Shown piece by piece: positions 1-7,167 of a stretch of 7,202 nucleotides of DNA. Each line of letters begins with the position of its first letter. Positions within the stretch are counted from its first letter, which is position 1. Source of the DNA: HGM04593 sp045592125 (GTDB lineage Bacteria > Bacteroidota > Bacteroidia > Bacteroidales > Bacteroidaceae); contig JAZNUE010000041.1 of assembly GCA_045592125.1 (NCBI GenBank), positions 1 through 7,202 on the forward strand, written 5' to 3'. The notes below the pieces were generated by a model. That model was not told the origin of the DNA and did no database searches. It saw only the letters and a list, made by a program, of their open reading frames with translations. The translations under genes were made by a program, and so were the position numbers.

Positions 1-24
1 ACCTTTTGCGTACTTTTCAGTCAT
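1..24 (-). CDS. Start of an outward reading frame, cut by the window edge (MTEKYAKG...)
   Basis: On the minus strand ATG at 24-22 begins eight codons, MTEKYAKG, that leave the window at base 1. The same frame, with one extra codon (P), occurs in the right arm. Two copies facing outward at the ends of a perfect repeat would suit a transposase or another repeated gene, but eight residues are too few to name a family. The ATG overlaps a hairpin loop and has no visible Shine-Dalgarno sequence, as is usual in Bacteroidetes. It may be only a chance ATG. Confidence 0.3.
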
Positions 25-32
25 GAAAAGTA
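11..32. other. Hairpin over the outward start codon, left arm
   Basis: The arms TACTTTTCA (11-19) and TGAAAAGTA (24-32) are perfect reverse complements around the 4-base spacer GTCA. The ATG of the outward frame (24-22) overlaps the apex of the stem-loop. Weaker complementarity continues outward from the core. If the frame is translated, this structure could modulate initiation; it could equally be a recognition palindrome in DNA. Confidence 0.6.
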
Positions 33-118
33 TGTGATAGAACGACAACAAGAAGAATAAACGACAACAGATTAAGGGTAAAACAAACCAAGGAATAACA
101 GTTTTATTTAGTTGAGTT

Positions 119-136
119 ATTTCGTCCACACGAAAT
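119..136. other. Inner-edge hairpin of the left repeat arm
   Basis: The arms ATTTCGT (119-125) and ACGAAAT (130-136) are reverse complements around the spacer CCAC. The structure lies four bases inside the point where identity with the right arm ends. Like the outer hairpin it has a 4-base spacer, so each arm is bounded by two small palindromes. Such subterminal structures can mark the end of a mobile element or stop incoming transcription; neither role is shown here. Confidence 0.5.
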
Positions 137-191
137 TTCTACTGAGTCGTGAAGGGGGGATTCTGTTTTTGCCCTTTCAACCACATCCTTC

Positions 192-220
192 AGAAAAATC
201 ACCCCCGATCTGGGGTGATT
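192..220 (-). terminator. Rho-independent terminator of the GH130 gene
   Basis: A perfect 9-bp stem is formed by AATCACCCC (197-205) and GGGGTGATT (212-220) with a 6-base loop. Read on the minus strand it is followed by a run of five T (198-194). It begins about 28 bases after the GH130 stop codon. On the plus strand no T-run follows, so it acts in one direction. The rest of 141-247 shows nothing else that can be supported. Confidence 0.8.
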
Positions 221-247
221 GCATTCGCTCTTCTTTAAAGCGACCGT

Positions 248-1219
248 TTACTTTGTGCTGTTGTTCTTTATGAAATCAATGATTTCCGGGATGTATCCGA
301 ATGCCATGCCTACAACGGTGTCTGCGGCCCCGTAGTATACTGCAACCCTGTTGCCGTCGTTCAGCGCTGCGCATGGGAACACCACATTGGGCACGTCGCC
401 AGCAAGCTCGTATGGCGCTGCTGGCGCAAGCAGGTACGGCCTGGTACGGCATAGCACCTTGGACGGGTCGTCCTTGTCGAGCAATGCTGCGCCCATAGAG
501 TAGCGGAAACCGTTGCAGGTGGTTATTACGCCGTGATAGAAGAGCAGCCACCCCTCGTCGGTCAGGATGGGCACTGAACCGGCCCCAATCTTGGTGCACT
601 GCCATGCGCTCTCGGGGAACGGGGTCACTTTCATTACGCAGCGGTGCTCGCCCCAGTATTTCATGTCGGGACTGTAGCTAATGTATATGTCGCCGAACGG
701 TGTGTGCCCGTTGTCGCTCGGACGGCTCAGCATGGCATACTTGCCGTTTATCTTCTGCGGGAACAGCACGCCGTTGCGGTTGAACGGAAGGAATGCGTTC
801 TCGCACTGGAAGAACTCCTTGAAGTCGAATGTGTAGCCTATGCCTATTGTGGGACCGTGGTAACCGTTGCACCATGTAATCCAGTAACGGTCCTCAATCC
901 AGGTGACACGCGGGTCGTACTTGTACTCCGACTCAATCATCTCGGTGTTCCCGGCCTTGAACACGATGGGCTCATGCTCGATTTCCCAGTTTATGCCGTC
1001 CTTGCTGAATCCGGCAAAGATATTCATCTGCACGGCCTTGTTGTCGCAGCGGAACACGCCTGCATACCCGTCCTTGAAAGGAACTACAGCACTGTTGAAT
1101 ATGCTGTTCGATGTGGGGATGGCGTAGCGCCCTATAACAGGGTTCTTCGAGTAACGCCACATGACATCCTTGCAGCCTTCGGGGCGTTCTTCCCAAGGCA
1201 TTGTAATCTTCTCGCTCAT
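248..1219 (-). CDS. GH130 subfamily 2 beta-1,4-mannoside phosphorylase (N-glycan core type)
   Basis: The predicted enzyme phosphorolyses beta-1,4-linked mannosides, releasing alpha-mannose-1-phosphate. Its closest remembered relatives are the gut Bacteroides enzymes Uhgb_MP and BT1033, which act on the Man-beta-1,4-GlcNAc linkage of N-glycan cores. The 323 residues are full length for the family, a five-bladed beta-propeller. Visible motifs are PTSNSIFNSAVVPF (35-48), YDPRV with the likely general acid Asp102, FNRNGVLFP (Arg148), LSRPSDNGHTPFGDI (Arg166), WQCTKIGAG (Lys210), YHG (His229) and YYGAADT (Asp300). The Arg, Lys and His residues match remembered phosphate-site positions with a shift of two. 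There is no signal peptide, so it should be cytoplasmic. ATG 1219-1217 gives the family's normal N-terminus (MPWEERPEGCKDV), and the stop is TAA. It is transcribed alone, with a hairpin terminator on each side. No mannoside transporter or SusC/D pair is in the window. The family is secure; the exact substrate is inferred. Confidence 0.95.
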   Translation of the reverse strand: MSEKITMPWEERPEGCKDVMWRYSKNPVIGRYAIPTSNSIFNSAVVPFKDGYAGVFRCDNKAVQMNIFAGFSKDGINWEIEHEPIVFKAGNTEMIESEYKYDPRVTWIEDRYWITWCNGYHGPTIGIGYTFDFKEFFQCENAFLPFNRNGVLFPQKINGKYAMLSRPSDNGHTPFGDIYISYSPDMKYWGEHRCVMKVTPFPESAWQCTKIGAGSVPILTDEGWLLFYHGVITTCNGFRYSMGAALLDKDDPSKVLCRTRPYLLAPAAPYELAGDVPNVVFPCAALNDGNRVAVYYGAADTVVGMAFGYIPEIIDFIKNNSTK

Positions 1220-1250
1220 AGTATTGTGTTTTTGTCAGTACATTCTTTTG

Positions 1251-1258
1251 CGAAGATA
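1251..1258 (-). promoter_or_regulatory. Possible -7 box of the GH130 promoter
   Basis: The minus strand reads TATCTTCG, one mismatch from the Bacteroidetes -7 consensus TAnnTTTG. It would place the transcript start near 1244 and leave an A-rich leader of about 25 bases before the ATG at 1219. No good TTTG -33 box lies at the usual 19-21 base spacing, because that position falls inside the preceding terminator. The call is therefore tentative. Confidence 0.4.
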
Positions 1259-1270
1259 ATATAACAAAAC

Positions 1271-1300
1271 AAAAAATACCGGCATATGCAGGTATTTTTT
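1271..1300. terminator. Bidirectional hairpin terminator after the efflux operon
   Basis: AAAAAATACC (1271-1280) and GGTATTTTTT (1291-1300) form a perfect 10-bp stem. The 10-base interior contains the 8-base palindrome GCATATGC, which can extend the structure. A T-run follows the stem on both strands. On the minus strand it lies about 25 bases after the RND pump stop codon and separates the pump operon from the GH130 promoter. On the plus strand it would stop antisense transcripts entering the pump gene. Confidence 0.85.
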
Positions 1301-1325
1301 GTTTATGCTTACTGCTTTTATGATT

Positions 1326-4300
1326 TTACTCTTTCCCTCTCCACCGTTCTTCCAGTGTCTGCATCCACTCGTACCAGTTGGGGACGTAGAGCGTGGCTAT
1401 CACGGTGTTCAGGAGCATGCCGAACACTACTGCTGCGCCAAGTGACAGGCGGGCGGCAGCCCCTGCTCCAGCTGCAAAGAGCAGCGGCATTACTCCAATT
1501 ACAAAGGATAGCGAGGTCATGAGGATGGGGCGCAGGCGCACATGCCCGGCCTGGGCGGCGCTCAGGCGTATATCCTTGCCAGCGGCGCGGTAGTCGCGCG
1601 CAAACTCTACTATGAGGATTCCGTTCTTTGCGCTCAGTGCAATGAGCAGCACAATGCCAATCTCGGTGTAGATACTCACAGGTATGCCGGCCAGCCAGCA
1701 GCCCGCGATTGCTCCGAGCAGGGCTATGGGAACGCCCATGATTGCCGCAACAGGGCTCGTCCAGCTCTCGTACTGCGCTGCCAGGACAAGGAATGCCACA
1801 AGCAGTGCCAGGCCGAAGATGACTGCGGTGTTGCTGCCTGCCTTCTGTTCCTGGAATGCCACGCCTGTCCATTCATATCCGAACTCCTCGCCCAGCTGTG
1901 CCCTGAAGAGCGCTGCAACCTCGTCCATGGCCTGGCCCGAGCTGTAGCCTGGCGCGGTGTTGCAGGTGACAGTGGCGCTGTTGTACATGTTGTAGCGCAC
2001 CAGCTGGTCGCTGCCTAGGATTTCCTCGGCGGTTACGAAACTGCTGAACGGCACCATCTCGCCCCGGCTGTTGGCAAGGCTCAGCCTCATTATGCTCTCA
2101 ATTACCTTCTGGTTCCTTTCGCTTGCCGACATCTTTACCTGCCATATGCGCCCGAGCAGCACGAAATCGTTCACATAGACAGCGCCCATGTAGTAGCTGA
2201 GCGTTGAAAGCACAGCGCCTATGTCCAGTCCCATGGCGGTTGCCTTGTCGCGGTCGATGTTTATGAAGTACTGCGGCACGTCGGCCTCGAACGAGCTGTT
2301 CATTGAGGCCAGTGCGCTCTCCTTGCCAATGCTGCCGGTGAGAGCGTCAAGCGCTTTCTGCATCTCGTCCTGTCCAAGCGCCTTGCGGTCCTCGAGCTGC
2401 AGCTGCAGGCCTCCTACGTTGCCTATTCCCGGGATTGCCGGCGGAACGAAGGCAAAGCACTGTGCTCCTGGCACCTTCAGGTATGCCTCCTTGTTCAGGC
2501 GGCTGACGACGGAGGCTGCCGACTCGCCCTTCTCCTTGCGCAGGCTCCAGTCCTTGAGCACAACGAATATGCTGGCAGCGTTGCTCTGCCTGCCGCTGTT
2601 GAGTATGCTGAACCCGCTAATGCTCAGGTAGGTCTTTACCTCGGGGTAGGCTGCTATAATCTTCTCTATTTCGTCGGCAACGGCCTCGGTGCGCGAGAGT
2701 GAGGCGGCGGGCGGCAGCTGCACGCTTACGATGAAGTACCCGTCGTCCTCGTCGGGGATAAAGGTGGTGGGCCAGCTGGTGAACATATATATGGCAAGCG
2801 CTACCATGGCGCAGAATGTGATGGCTGCAACCCATGCACGGCGCAGCAAGAAACCTACGCACTTGTCGAACCCGCGCTGCAGGGCGTCGTACCCCTTGTT
2901 GAACCAGCGGAAGAACCATCCTTGCTTCCTGCCCTTGGACGGGCGGAGCAGCAGCGCGCTGAGTGCGGGCGTGAGTGTGAGTGAATTGAAACCGCTGAGC
3001 AGGGTGGCGGTGGCTATGGTGAGCGCGAACTGCTTGTAGAGCTCTCCCGATATTCCTCCAATCATTGTGGTGGGGATGAATACCGCAAGCATTACAAGCA
3101 CTACGCCTATTATGGGGCCTGTAATCTCGTCCATGGCCTTCTCGGTTGCCTCGCGCGGGGAGAGTCCCTCCTCGTCAATTATTCGTGTGGCGTTCTCCAC
3201 TACCACAATGGCGTCGTCCACAACAATGGCGATGGCAAGGATTAGGCCGAACAGCGTGAGGGTGTTTATTGAGAACCCGAGCAGCAGCATGACGGCCAGT
3301 GTGCCTATGAGAGAGACGGGAATGGTGAGGCAGGGTATGAGCGTTGCTCTCCAGTTCTGCAGGAAGAGGAAGATGACAAGCACCACAAGCAGTGTTGTCT
3401 CAAGGAATGTGTAGAGGACCTCCTCAATTGAGCTGCGCACAACATCGGTGGTGTCAAGCGCAATCTGGTATTCTACGCCCGGGGGGAATGCCTCGGCAAG
3501 CACGGCCATCCTTGCCTTCACTGCCTTTGAGACTGCCAGCGAGCTTGACCCTGGCGACTGGTACACGGCGAGGGCTGCGGTGGGCATTCCCTTGAGGCGC
3601 GACGAGGCCGAGTATTGCTCGCTGCCTATCTCAATCTGTGCCACGTCCCTCAGGCGCAGCATATCTACACCGTCGTTGCGTATAACAATATTCCCGAACT
3701 CTTCTGTGCTGGTGAGGCGTCCCTGTACGCTAAGGGTGTACTGGAAGGCGTTGTCGGCAGTGGAGTCCAGTGTCTGCCCCACATATCCGGCCGAAACGGC
3801 AAGGTTCTGGCGCTTGATTGCCTGGTACACCTCGGCGGGCGAGATGCCGCGTATGCGCATTGCCTCCGGGTCGAGCCACACTCGCATTGAGTAGTTGCCT
3901 GCGCCCATTATGCTCACTCCTCCCACGCCTGGGGTGCGTGTAAGCTGGTCCACAAGCTGCAGCTCGGCGTAGTTGGAGAGGTAGAGCTGGTCATATTCCT
4001 TGTCGCCGGTGAGGGTGATGAAGAGCACGATGTTGGTCGACTGCTTCTGCACGGTCACTCCCTGCTGTATCACCTCGCTGGGCAGGGAGTTCAGCGCTAT
4101 GTTCACGCGGTTCTGCACAAGCACTGTCGCCATGTCGATGTCGGTGCCTACCTCGAACGTCACTGTGAGCTGGTAGGTGCCCGATGACGACGATGTGGAG
4201 CTCATGTAGAGCATCCCGTCCACGCCGTTGACCTGCTCCTCGATGGGAATGCCCACTGTCTGGGCTATGGTCTCGGCGTTAGCGCCGGGGTACACTGCTG

Positions 4301-4442
4301 TCACCTGCACGGTTGGCGGGGTGATGGACGGGTACTGGTCTATGGGGAGGGCGATGAGCGCCACGGCGCCTGCCACTAGCAGCAGCAATGACAGTACTGT
4401 AGCGAAGATAGGGCGCTCGATAAAGAATCTGGAGAATTTCAT
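1326..4442 (-). CDS. HAE1-family RND efflux transporter, inner-membrane pump (AcrB/MexB-like)
   Basis: This is the proton-driven inner-membrane pump of a tripartite efflux system, expected to form a trimer that exports amphiphilic drugs, bile acids or similar compounds. The 1038 residues are close to AcrB length (1049). The N-terminus FSRFFIERPIFATVL begins TM1. The first porter segment contains the typical QYPSITPPTVQVTAVYPGA. TM2-6 span about 340-500 and include the proton-relay pair Asp409-Asp410 in VVDDAIVVVENATR. TM7 is near 537-556, and the second porter region carries FSILNSGRQSNAA at the switch-loop position. TM8-12 span about 872-1025 with Lys939 (SAKNGILIVEFA), Arg969 and Thr976 (RLRPILMTS), equivalent to AcrB K940, R971 and T978. 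All relay residues are present, so it should be active. It starts 11 bases after the adaptor stop codon, third in the operon. A two-codon reading (ATG CCA TGA) overlaps its ATG. Substrates cannot be read from sequence. Confidence 0.97.
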   Translation of the reverse strand: MKFSRFFIERPIFATVLSLLLLVAGAVALIALPIDQYPSITPPTVQVTAVYPGANAETIAQTVGIPIEEQVNGVDGMLYMSSTSSSSGTYQLTVTFEVGTDIDMATVLVQNRVNIALNSLPSEVIQQGVTVQKQSTNIVLFITLTGDKEYDQLYLSNYAELQLVDQLTRTPGVGGVSIMGAGNYSMRVWLDPEAMRIRGISPAEVYQAIKRQNLAVSAGYVGQTLDSTADNAFQYTLSVQGRLTSTEEFGNIVIRNDGVDMLRLRDVAQIEIGSEQYSASSRLKGMPTAALAVYQSPGSSSLAVSKAVKARMAVLAEAFPPGVEYQIALDTTDVVRSSIEEVLYTFLETTLLVVLVIFLFLQNWRATLIPCLTIPVSLIGTLAVMLLLGFSINTLTLFGLILAIAIVVDDAIVVVENATRIIDEEGLSPREATEKAMDEITGPIIGVVLVMLAVFIPTTMIGGISGELYKQFALTIATATLLSGFNSLTLTPALSALLLRPSKGRKQGWFFRWFNKGYDALQRGFDKCVGFLLRRAWVAAITFCAMVALAIYMFTSWPTTFIPDEDDGYFIVSVQLPPAASLSRTEAVADEIEKIIAAYPEVKTYLSISGFSILNSGRQSNAASIFVVLKDWSLRKEKGESAASVVSRLNKEAYLKVPGAQCFAFVPPAIPGIGNVGGLQLQLEDRKALGQDEMQKALDALTGSIGKESALASMNSSFEADVPQYFINIDRDKATAMGLDIGAVLSTLSYYMGAVYVNDFVLLGRIWQVKMSASERNQKVIESIMRLSLANSRGEMVPFSSFVTAEEILGSDQLVRYNMYNSATVTCNTAPGYSSGQAMDEVAALFRAQLGEEFGYEWTGVAFQEQKAGSNTAVIFGLALLVAFLVLAAQYESWTSPVAAIMGVPIALLGAIAGCWLAGIPVSIYTEIGIVLLIALSAKNGILIVEFARDYRAAGKDIRLSAAQAGHVRLRPILMTSLSFVIGVMPLLFAAGAGAAARLSLGAAVVFGMLLNTVIATLYVPNWYEWMQTLEERWRGKE

Positions 4443-4453
4443 GGCATGGTTTC

Positions 4454-5554
4454 TTAGCGGTTCATAACTGGTGTTACAGGCATGCCGTTGCGCACTTTAA
4501 GCAGTGCTTTTGTCACGTAGCGCTCGCCCGGGGCAATCCCTGCCTCTACAAGGCGCATGGTGTCGTCAATGAGAGCGCCAGCGTCAATGCGGCGGTACTC
4601 GACCCTGTTGGAGTCGTTCACGACGTAGAGGTATTTCCCCAGCTGGTCGGTCCCTATCGAGGCGTCATGTACAAGGATGGCGTCCTTTACCTCTTGGTAG
4701 GGCATTGTCACGCTTATGTAGCTGCCCGGCTTGAGCATGCCGCTGCTGTTGTCCAGCTCGGCGCGTACCTGCAGGGTTCCTGTACTCAGGTTCACGGCGG
4801 GGGCAAGGAAGTCTATCCTGGCATTCTGGCGGAAGAGCCTGCTACCGCCCACGGTGAAGGTTATGCCGCTCTGGTCCATGCTTTCGCTGCCTTGCATGAC
4901 CTTCTTGAGCCATTGGTTGTCGGTTATTTCGAAGAAGGCATACATGAGGTCGTCCTTGTAGAGCGTGCACAGCTGCGTGGGGCTCATCTCGCCCGAGATG
5001 TATGCTCCGACTGGGTACTTCGCGAGCCCCACGGCACCGTCGGCCGGCGCTGCAATGTAGCAGTATCCCAGCCTGGTCCTGGCGCTCTTGTGCGCGGCAC
5101 GCGCATTAGCCAGCGCGGCCTCGCCGCTTTCAACACGGCTCTTGGCCTGCAGTAGCTCAATCTGGCTCACGGCGTCGCTGCTTATCGCCGCTTTCATGCG
5201 CTCATAGCTGCTCTTTGCGTATTCCAGCTCCGCTTCGGCGCTCTTTACAGCCGCTGCTGCCTGCTCTACGGCGTTCTGGTAGAGCGTGGGCTCAATGACA
5301 AACAGAGGGTCGCCTTTCCTTACTCTCTGCCCTTCGGTGAAGCTGCGCTTTGTGATTACGCCGTTCACCCGCCCCATTATGGGAATGGTGGCGTCGGCGG
5401 CAAGATAACCAGGGTACTCGCGCGTGAGGGTGAGGTCTTTTACTGTGGGCCGCGCAACCTCTACCGGGAGCGCAGCAGCACCTGTGGTGCCTTCGCTTTT
5501 CCTGTGGCATGCGACAATTGCGAGCAGTGCCACTGCAAGGATACTCTTCTTCAT
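4454..5554 (-). CDS. RND periplasmic adaptor lipoprotein (membrane fusion protein, AcrA/MexA-like)
   Basis: This protein links the RND pump to the outer-membrane channel. It is 366 residues long, normal for the family. MKKSILAVALLAIVAC is a lipoprotein signal with lipobox IVAC, giving lipidated Cys16. A split lipoyl domain follows (about 46-90, with GRVNGVITKR and EGQRVRKGDPLFVIEP; second half about 160-185, with YIAAPADGAVG). Between the halves is an Ala/Glu-rich alpha-hairpin (about 93-157) that should contact the channel. The beta-barrel runs to about 285 and ends in GTLQVRAELDN and SGMLKPGSYISV; the membrane-proximal domain completes the C-terminus. ATG 5554-5552 is chosen because it directly begins the signal peptide; its leader is A-rich with no Shine-Dalgarno. 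It lies 32 bases after the outer-membrane factor and 11 bases before the pump, with no terminator at either junction, so the three genes should form one operon. Confidence 0.96.
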   Translation of the reverse strand: MKKSILAVALLAIVACHRKSEGTTGAAALPVEVARPTVKDLTLTREYPGYLAADATIPIMGRVNGVITKRSFTEGQRVRKGDPLFVIEPTLYQNAVEQAAAAVKSAEAELEYAKSSYERMKAAISSDAVSQIELLQAKSRVESGEAALANARAAHKSARTRLGYCYIAAPADGAVGLAKYPVGAYISGEMSPTQLCTLYKDDLMYAFFEITDNQWLKKVMQGSESMDQSGITFTVGGSRLFRQNARIDFLAPAVNLSTGTLQVRAELDNSSGMLKPGSYISVTMPYQEVKDAILVHDASIGTDQLGKYLYVVNDSNRVEYRRIDAGALIDDTMRLVEAGIAPGERYVTKALLKVRNGMPVTPVMNR

Positions 5555-5586
5555 ATCTTGTATGCTTTTCTTGTTATCTTTCTCTT

Positions 5587-6975
5587 TTACCAGCCGCCGC
5601 CAAGGGCCTCGTACAGCTTGACGAGATAGACGAGCGAGCCGCCCTGTGCCTGCACCAGGTAGTCCTGATAGGTGAGCAGGGAGCGTTGCGCGTCGAGCAC
5701 GTTCTGGTATTCGGTGAGCCCCTGCTTGTAGAGCTCAAGCGAGAGTTCCAGTGTCTCGCGGTTGCAGTTCACTGCCTCGCGCAGCGATACTGTCTGCTCA
5801 ACAGAACTCTTGTAATGCGACATGGCGTCCTCAGCTTCCTGCATTGCGGTGAGCACGGTGCTGTTGAAGGATGCTATGCTGGCGTCGAGGGCCGCCTGCG
5901 CCTCGCGTGTGGCATTCAGTCTCTGGCCCCCGCTGAATATGTTCCATTGGAGCGTGGGCGCAATCTCCCATGTGAGGCTCCTGGAACGGAAAAGGTTCTT
6001 CATCTCGCCCGACGCGAAGCCTATTGAGCCCGTTATCAGGAACTGGGGAAACCAGTCGCGCTTTGTGGCGCCCAGCAGCGCAGCATTGGCCTCGACCTGC
6101 TTCTCGGCAGCGCGTATGTCGGGACGGCGGCGGAGCAGCATGGCCGGTATGCCCACGCCCACTGGCTCGATGTAGGCGGGAAGGGTGCAGCACTCGTCAA
6201 GCCACCCCTCGAGTTCCTGCGGGTACACGCCAAGCAGCACCGCCATGCTGTTGCGGTAACCCTCGATGGTTGCCTGCATGGCAGGAATCTGTGCCATGGT
6301 GCTGTAGTAGACGCTGCGCGACTGCGCGACGTCGAGCTTTGAGGCAAGGCCGGTGCTGTAGCGCGATGTGACGATGTCCATTATCTCGCGTTGCGACTCC
6401 ACGTTGTCGCGCAGCACCTTCATGCGTGCCAGAGACTCGCGCAGCATGAAGTATGTTGAGGCGACGTTGGCTGTGAGCGTTACCAGCACTGCCCTGTACT
6501 CCTCCTCGGTTGCCATGAAGAGCATTTTCTGTGCCTTGGAGCGCATGTATATGGTGCCGAAGATGTCGGCCTGCCACTGCATTGACACTCCTGTGCTGAA
6601 CTGCCCCTCCCAGGCCTCGCGGTACATGGTCTGCGCCGTGTTGCCGCTGGTCTTGGCGCGCTGCCATCCAAGGCTCAGGCCGAATGACGGCATGAGGCTG
6701 CCTTGTGACTTCCGCCAGGCGGCACGCGCCTTCCTGATGTTCTCCATGGCGCCCAGCACCGAGTAGCTGTTCGTTGAGGCAGCGACAATGAGGGAGTCGA
6801 GCACGGGGTCCTCGAACTGCTGCCACCACTTGTCGTCGGGCGGCAGGGCCTGGCTGAAATACTCGCCGTCGTTCCACTCTTGCGGCAACGGCCCGCCAAT
6901 GCGCTCCTCGCTCTTCTGCGCCGCTGCGCACGTGCTGAGGAGTAACAGAATGAGTAAAGATTGAAACCTCGTCAT
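5587..6975 (-). CDS. Outer-membrane efflux channel (TolC/OprM, NodT-type)
   Basis: This is the outer-membrane exit duct of the pump. From ATG 6975 it has 462 residues, normal for OprM-like factors. MTRFQSLLILLLLSTCAAAQ is a signal peptide. Cleavage by signal peptidase I at AAA/Q looks likely; LSTC is a poor lipobox because of Thr at -1, though lipidation at Cys15 is possible. Family motifs are WWQQFEDPVLDSLI (50-63), the two structural repeats, LLRRRPDIRAAE (280-291), FSGGQRLNA (347-355), YKQGLTEYQNVLDAQ (416-430) and the ending ALGGGW. The frame is open further upstream to a TTG at 7029, but that start would bury the signal peptide behind 18 unlikely residues and is rejected. It is the first gene of the operon. 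The perfect inverted repeat ends 84 bases before its ATG, and I see no convincing -33/-7 promoter pair in that gap. Confidence 0.95.
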   Translation of the reverse strand: MTRFQSLLILLLLSTCAAAQKSEERIGGPLPQEWNDGEYFSQALPPDDKWWQQFEDPVLDSLIVAASTNSYSVLGAMENIRKARAAWRKSQGSLMPSFGLSLGWQRAKTSGNTAQTMYREAWEGQFSTGVSMQWQADIFGTIYMRSKAQKMLFMATEEEYRAVLVTLTANVASTYFMLRESLARMKVLRDNVESQREIMDIVTSRYSTGLASKLDVAQSRSVYYSTMAQIPAMQATIEGYRNSMAVLLGVYPQELEGWLDECCTLPAYIEPVGVGIPAMLLRRRPDIRAAEKQVEANAALLGATKRDWFPQFLITGSIGFASGEMKNLFRSRSLTWEIAPTLQWNIFSGGQRLNATREAQAALDASIASFNSTVLTAMQEAEDAMSHYKSSVEQTVSLREAVNCNRETLELSLELYKQGLTEYQNVLDAQRSLLTYQDYLVQAQGGSLVYLVKLYEALGGGW

Positions 6976-7059
6976 AAGTGTGTAAGCTTTAGCAAGGTAT
7001 AAACACTCGCGAGAGGGTTTTGGTTGCAAATGGCATTGGACGCTTCCAAAGGGCTCAGC
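6976..7059 (-). promoter_or_regulatory. Upstream region of the efflux operon (84 bp)
   Basis: This stretch between the right repeat arm and the first operon gene must carry the operon promoter unless it lies inside the repeat. The minus strand has TTTG at 7030-7027 and a weak TACCTTGC at 6999-6992, but they are 27 bases apart rather than the usual 19-21, so no promoter is claimed. No operator-like palindrome longer than a few bases was seen. No regulator gene is in the window. Confidence 0.3.
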
Positions 7060-7063
7060 AGAA

Positions 7064-7081
7064 ATTTCGTGTGGACGAAAT
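7064..7081. other. Inner-edge hairpin of the right repeat arm
   Basis: ATTTCGT (7064-7070) and ACGAAAT (7075-7081) surround the spacer GTGG. This is the mirror copy of the hairpin at 119-136, four bases inside the end of perfect repeat identity on the side facing the efflux operon. Confidence 0.5.
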
Positions 7082-7167
7082 AACTCAACTAAATAAAACT
7101 GTTATTCCTTGGTTTGTTTTACCCTTAATCTGTTGTCGTTTATTCTTCTTGTTGTCGTTCTATCACA

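Larger units (their letters stand above)
1..140 (-). repeat. Left arm of a 140-bp perfect inverted repeat (possible IS 5' end)
   Basis: Base i of this arm pairs with base 7200-i of the right arm without a mismatch from 1 to 140; the first mismatch is at 141/7059. The arm is about 33% GC (46 of 140 by hand count), clearly below the GC-rich genes beside it. It holds an outer hairpin (11-32), a 10-bp direct repeat AACGACAACA at 41-50 and 60-69, and an inner hairpin (119-136). On the minus strand an ATG at 24-22 opens a frame that runs off the window. The identity is seen directly; that this is the end of an insertion sequence is inference, because no transposase body is visible. Alternatives are a non-autonomous palindromic element, an inversion site, or the repeated upstream region of a gene family. 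Confidence 0.9.

Noticed and set aside
644..1264. 206-codon plus-strand open frame opposite the GH130 gene
   Set aside because: It is a shadow of high-GC coding sequence: the opposite strand carries all GH130 motifs, while this frame shows no recognisable domain.
1542..2018. 158-codon plus-strand open frame within the RND gene, and similar frames at 3448-3894, 4667-5155 and 5509-6027
   Set aside because: All lie antisense to genes with intact conserved motifs and have unnatural compositions typical of reverse-strand translation.
4439..4447. Two-codon reading ATG-CCA-TGA overlapping the pump start
   Set aside because: It could be a chance ATG in the 11-base spacer; nothing else supports a leader-peptide role.
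5587..7029. Longer outer-membrane factor starting at TTG 7029 (480 aa)
   Set aside because: The extra 18 residues precede a clean signal peptide that begins at ATG 6975; an N-terminal extension would impair export.
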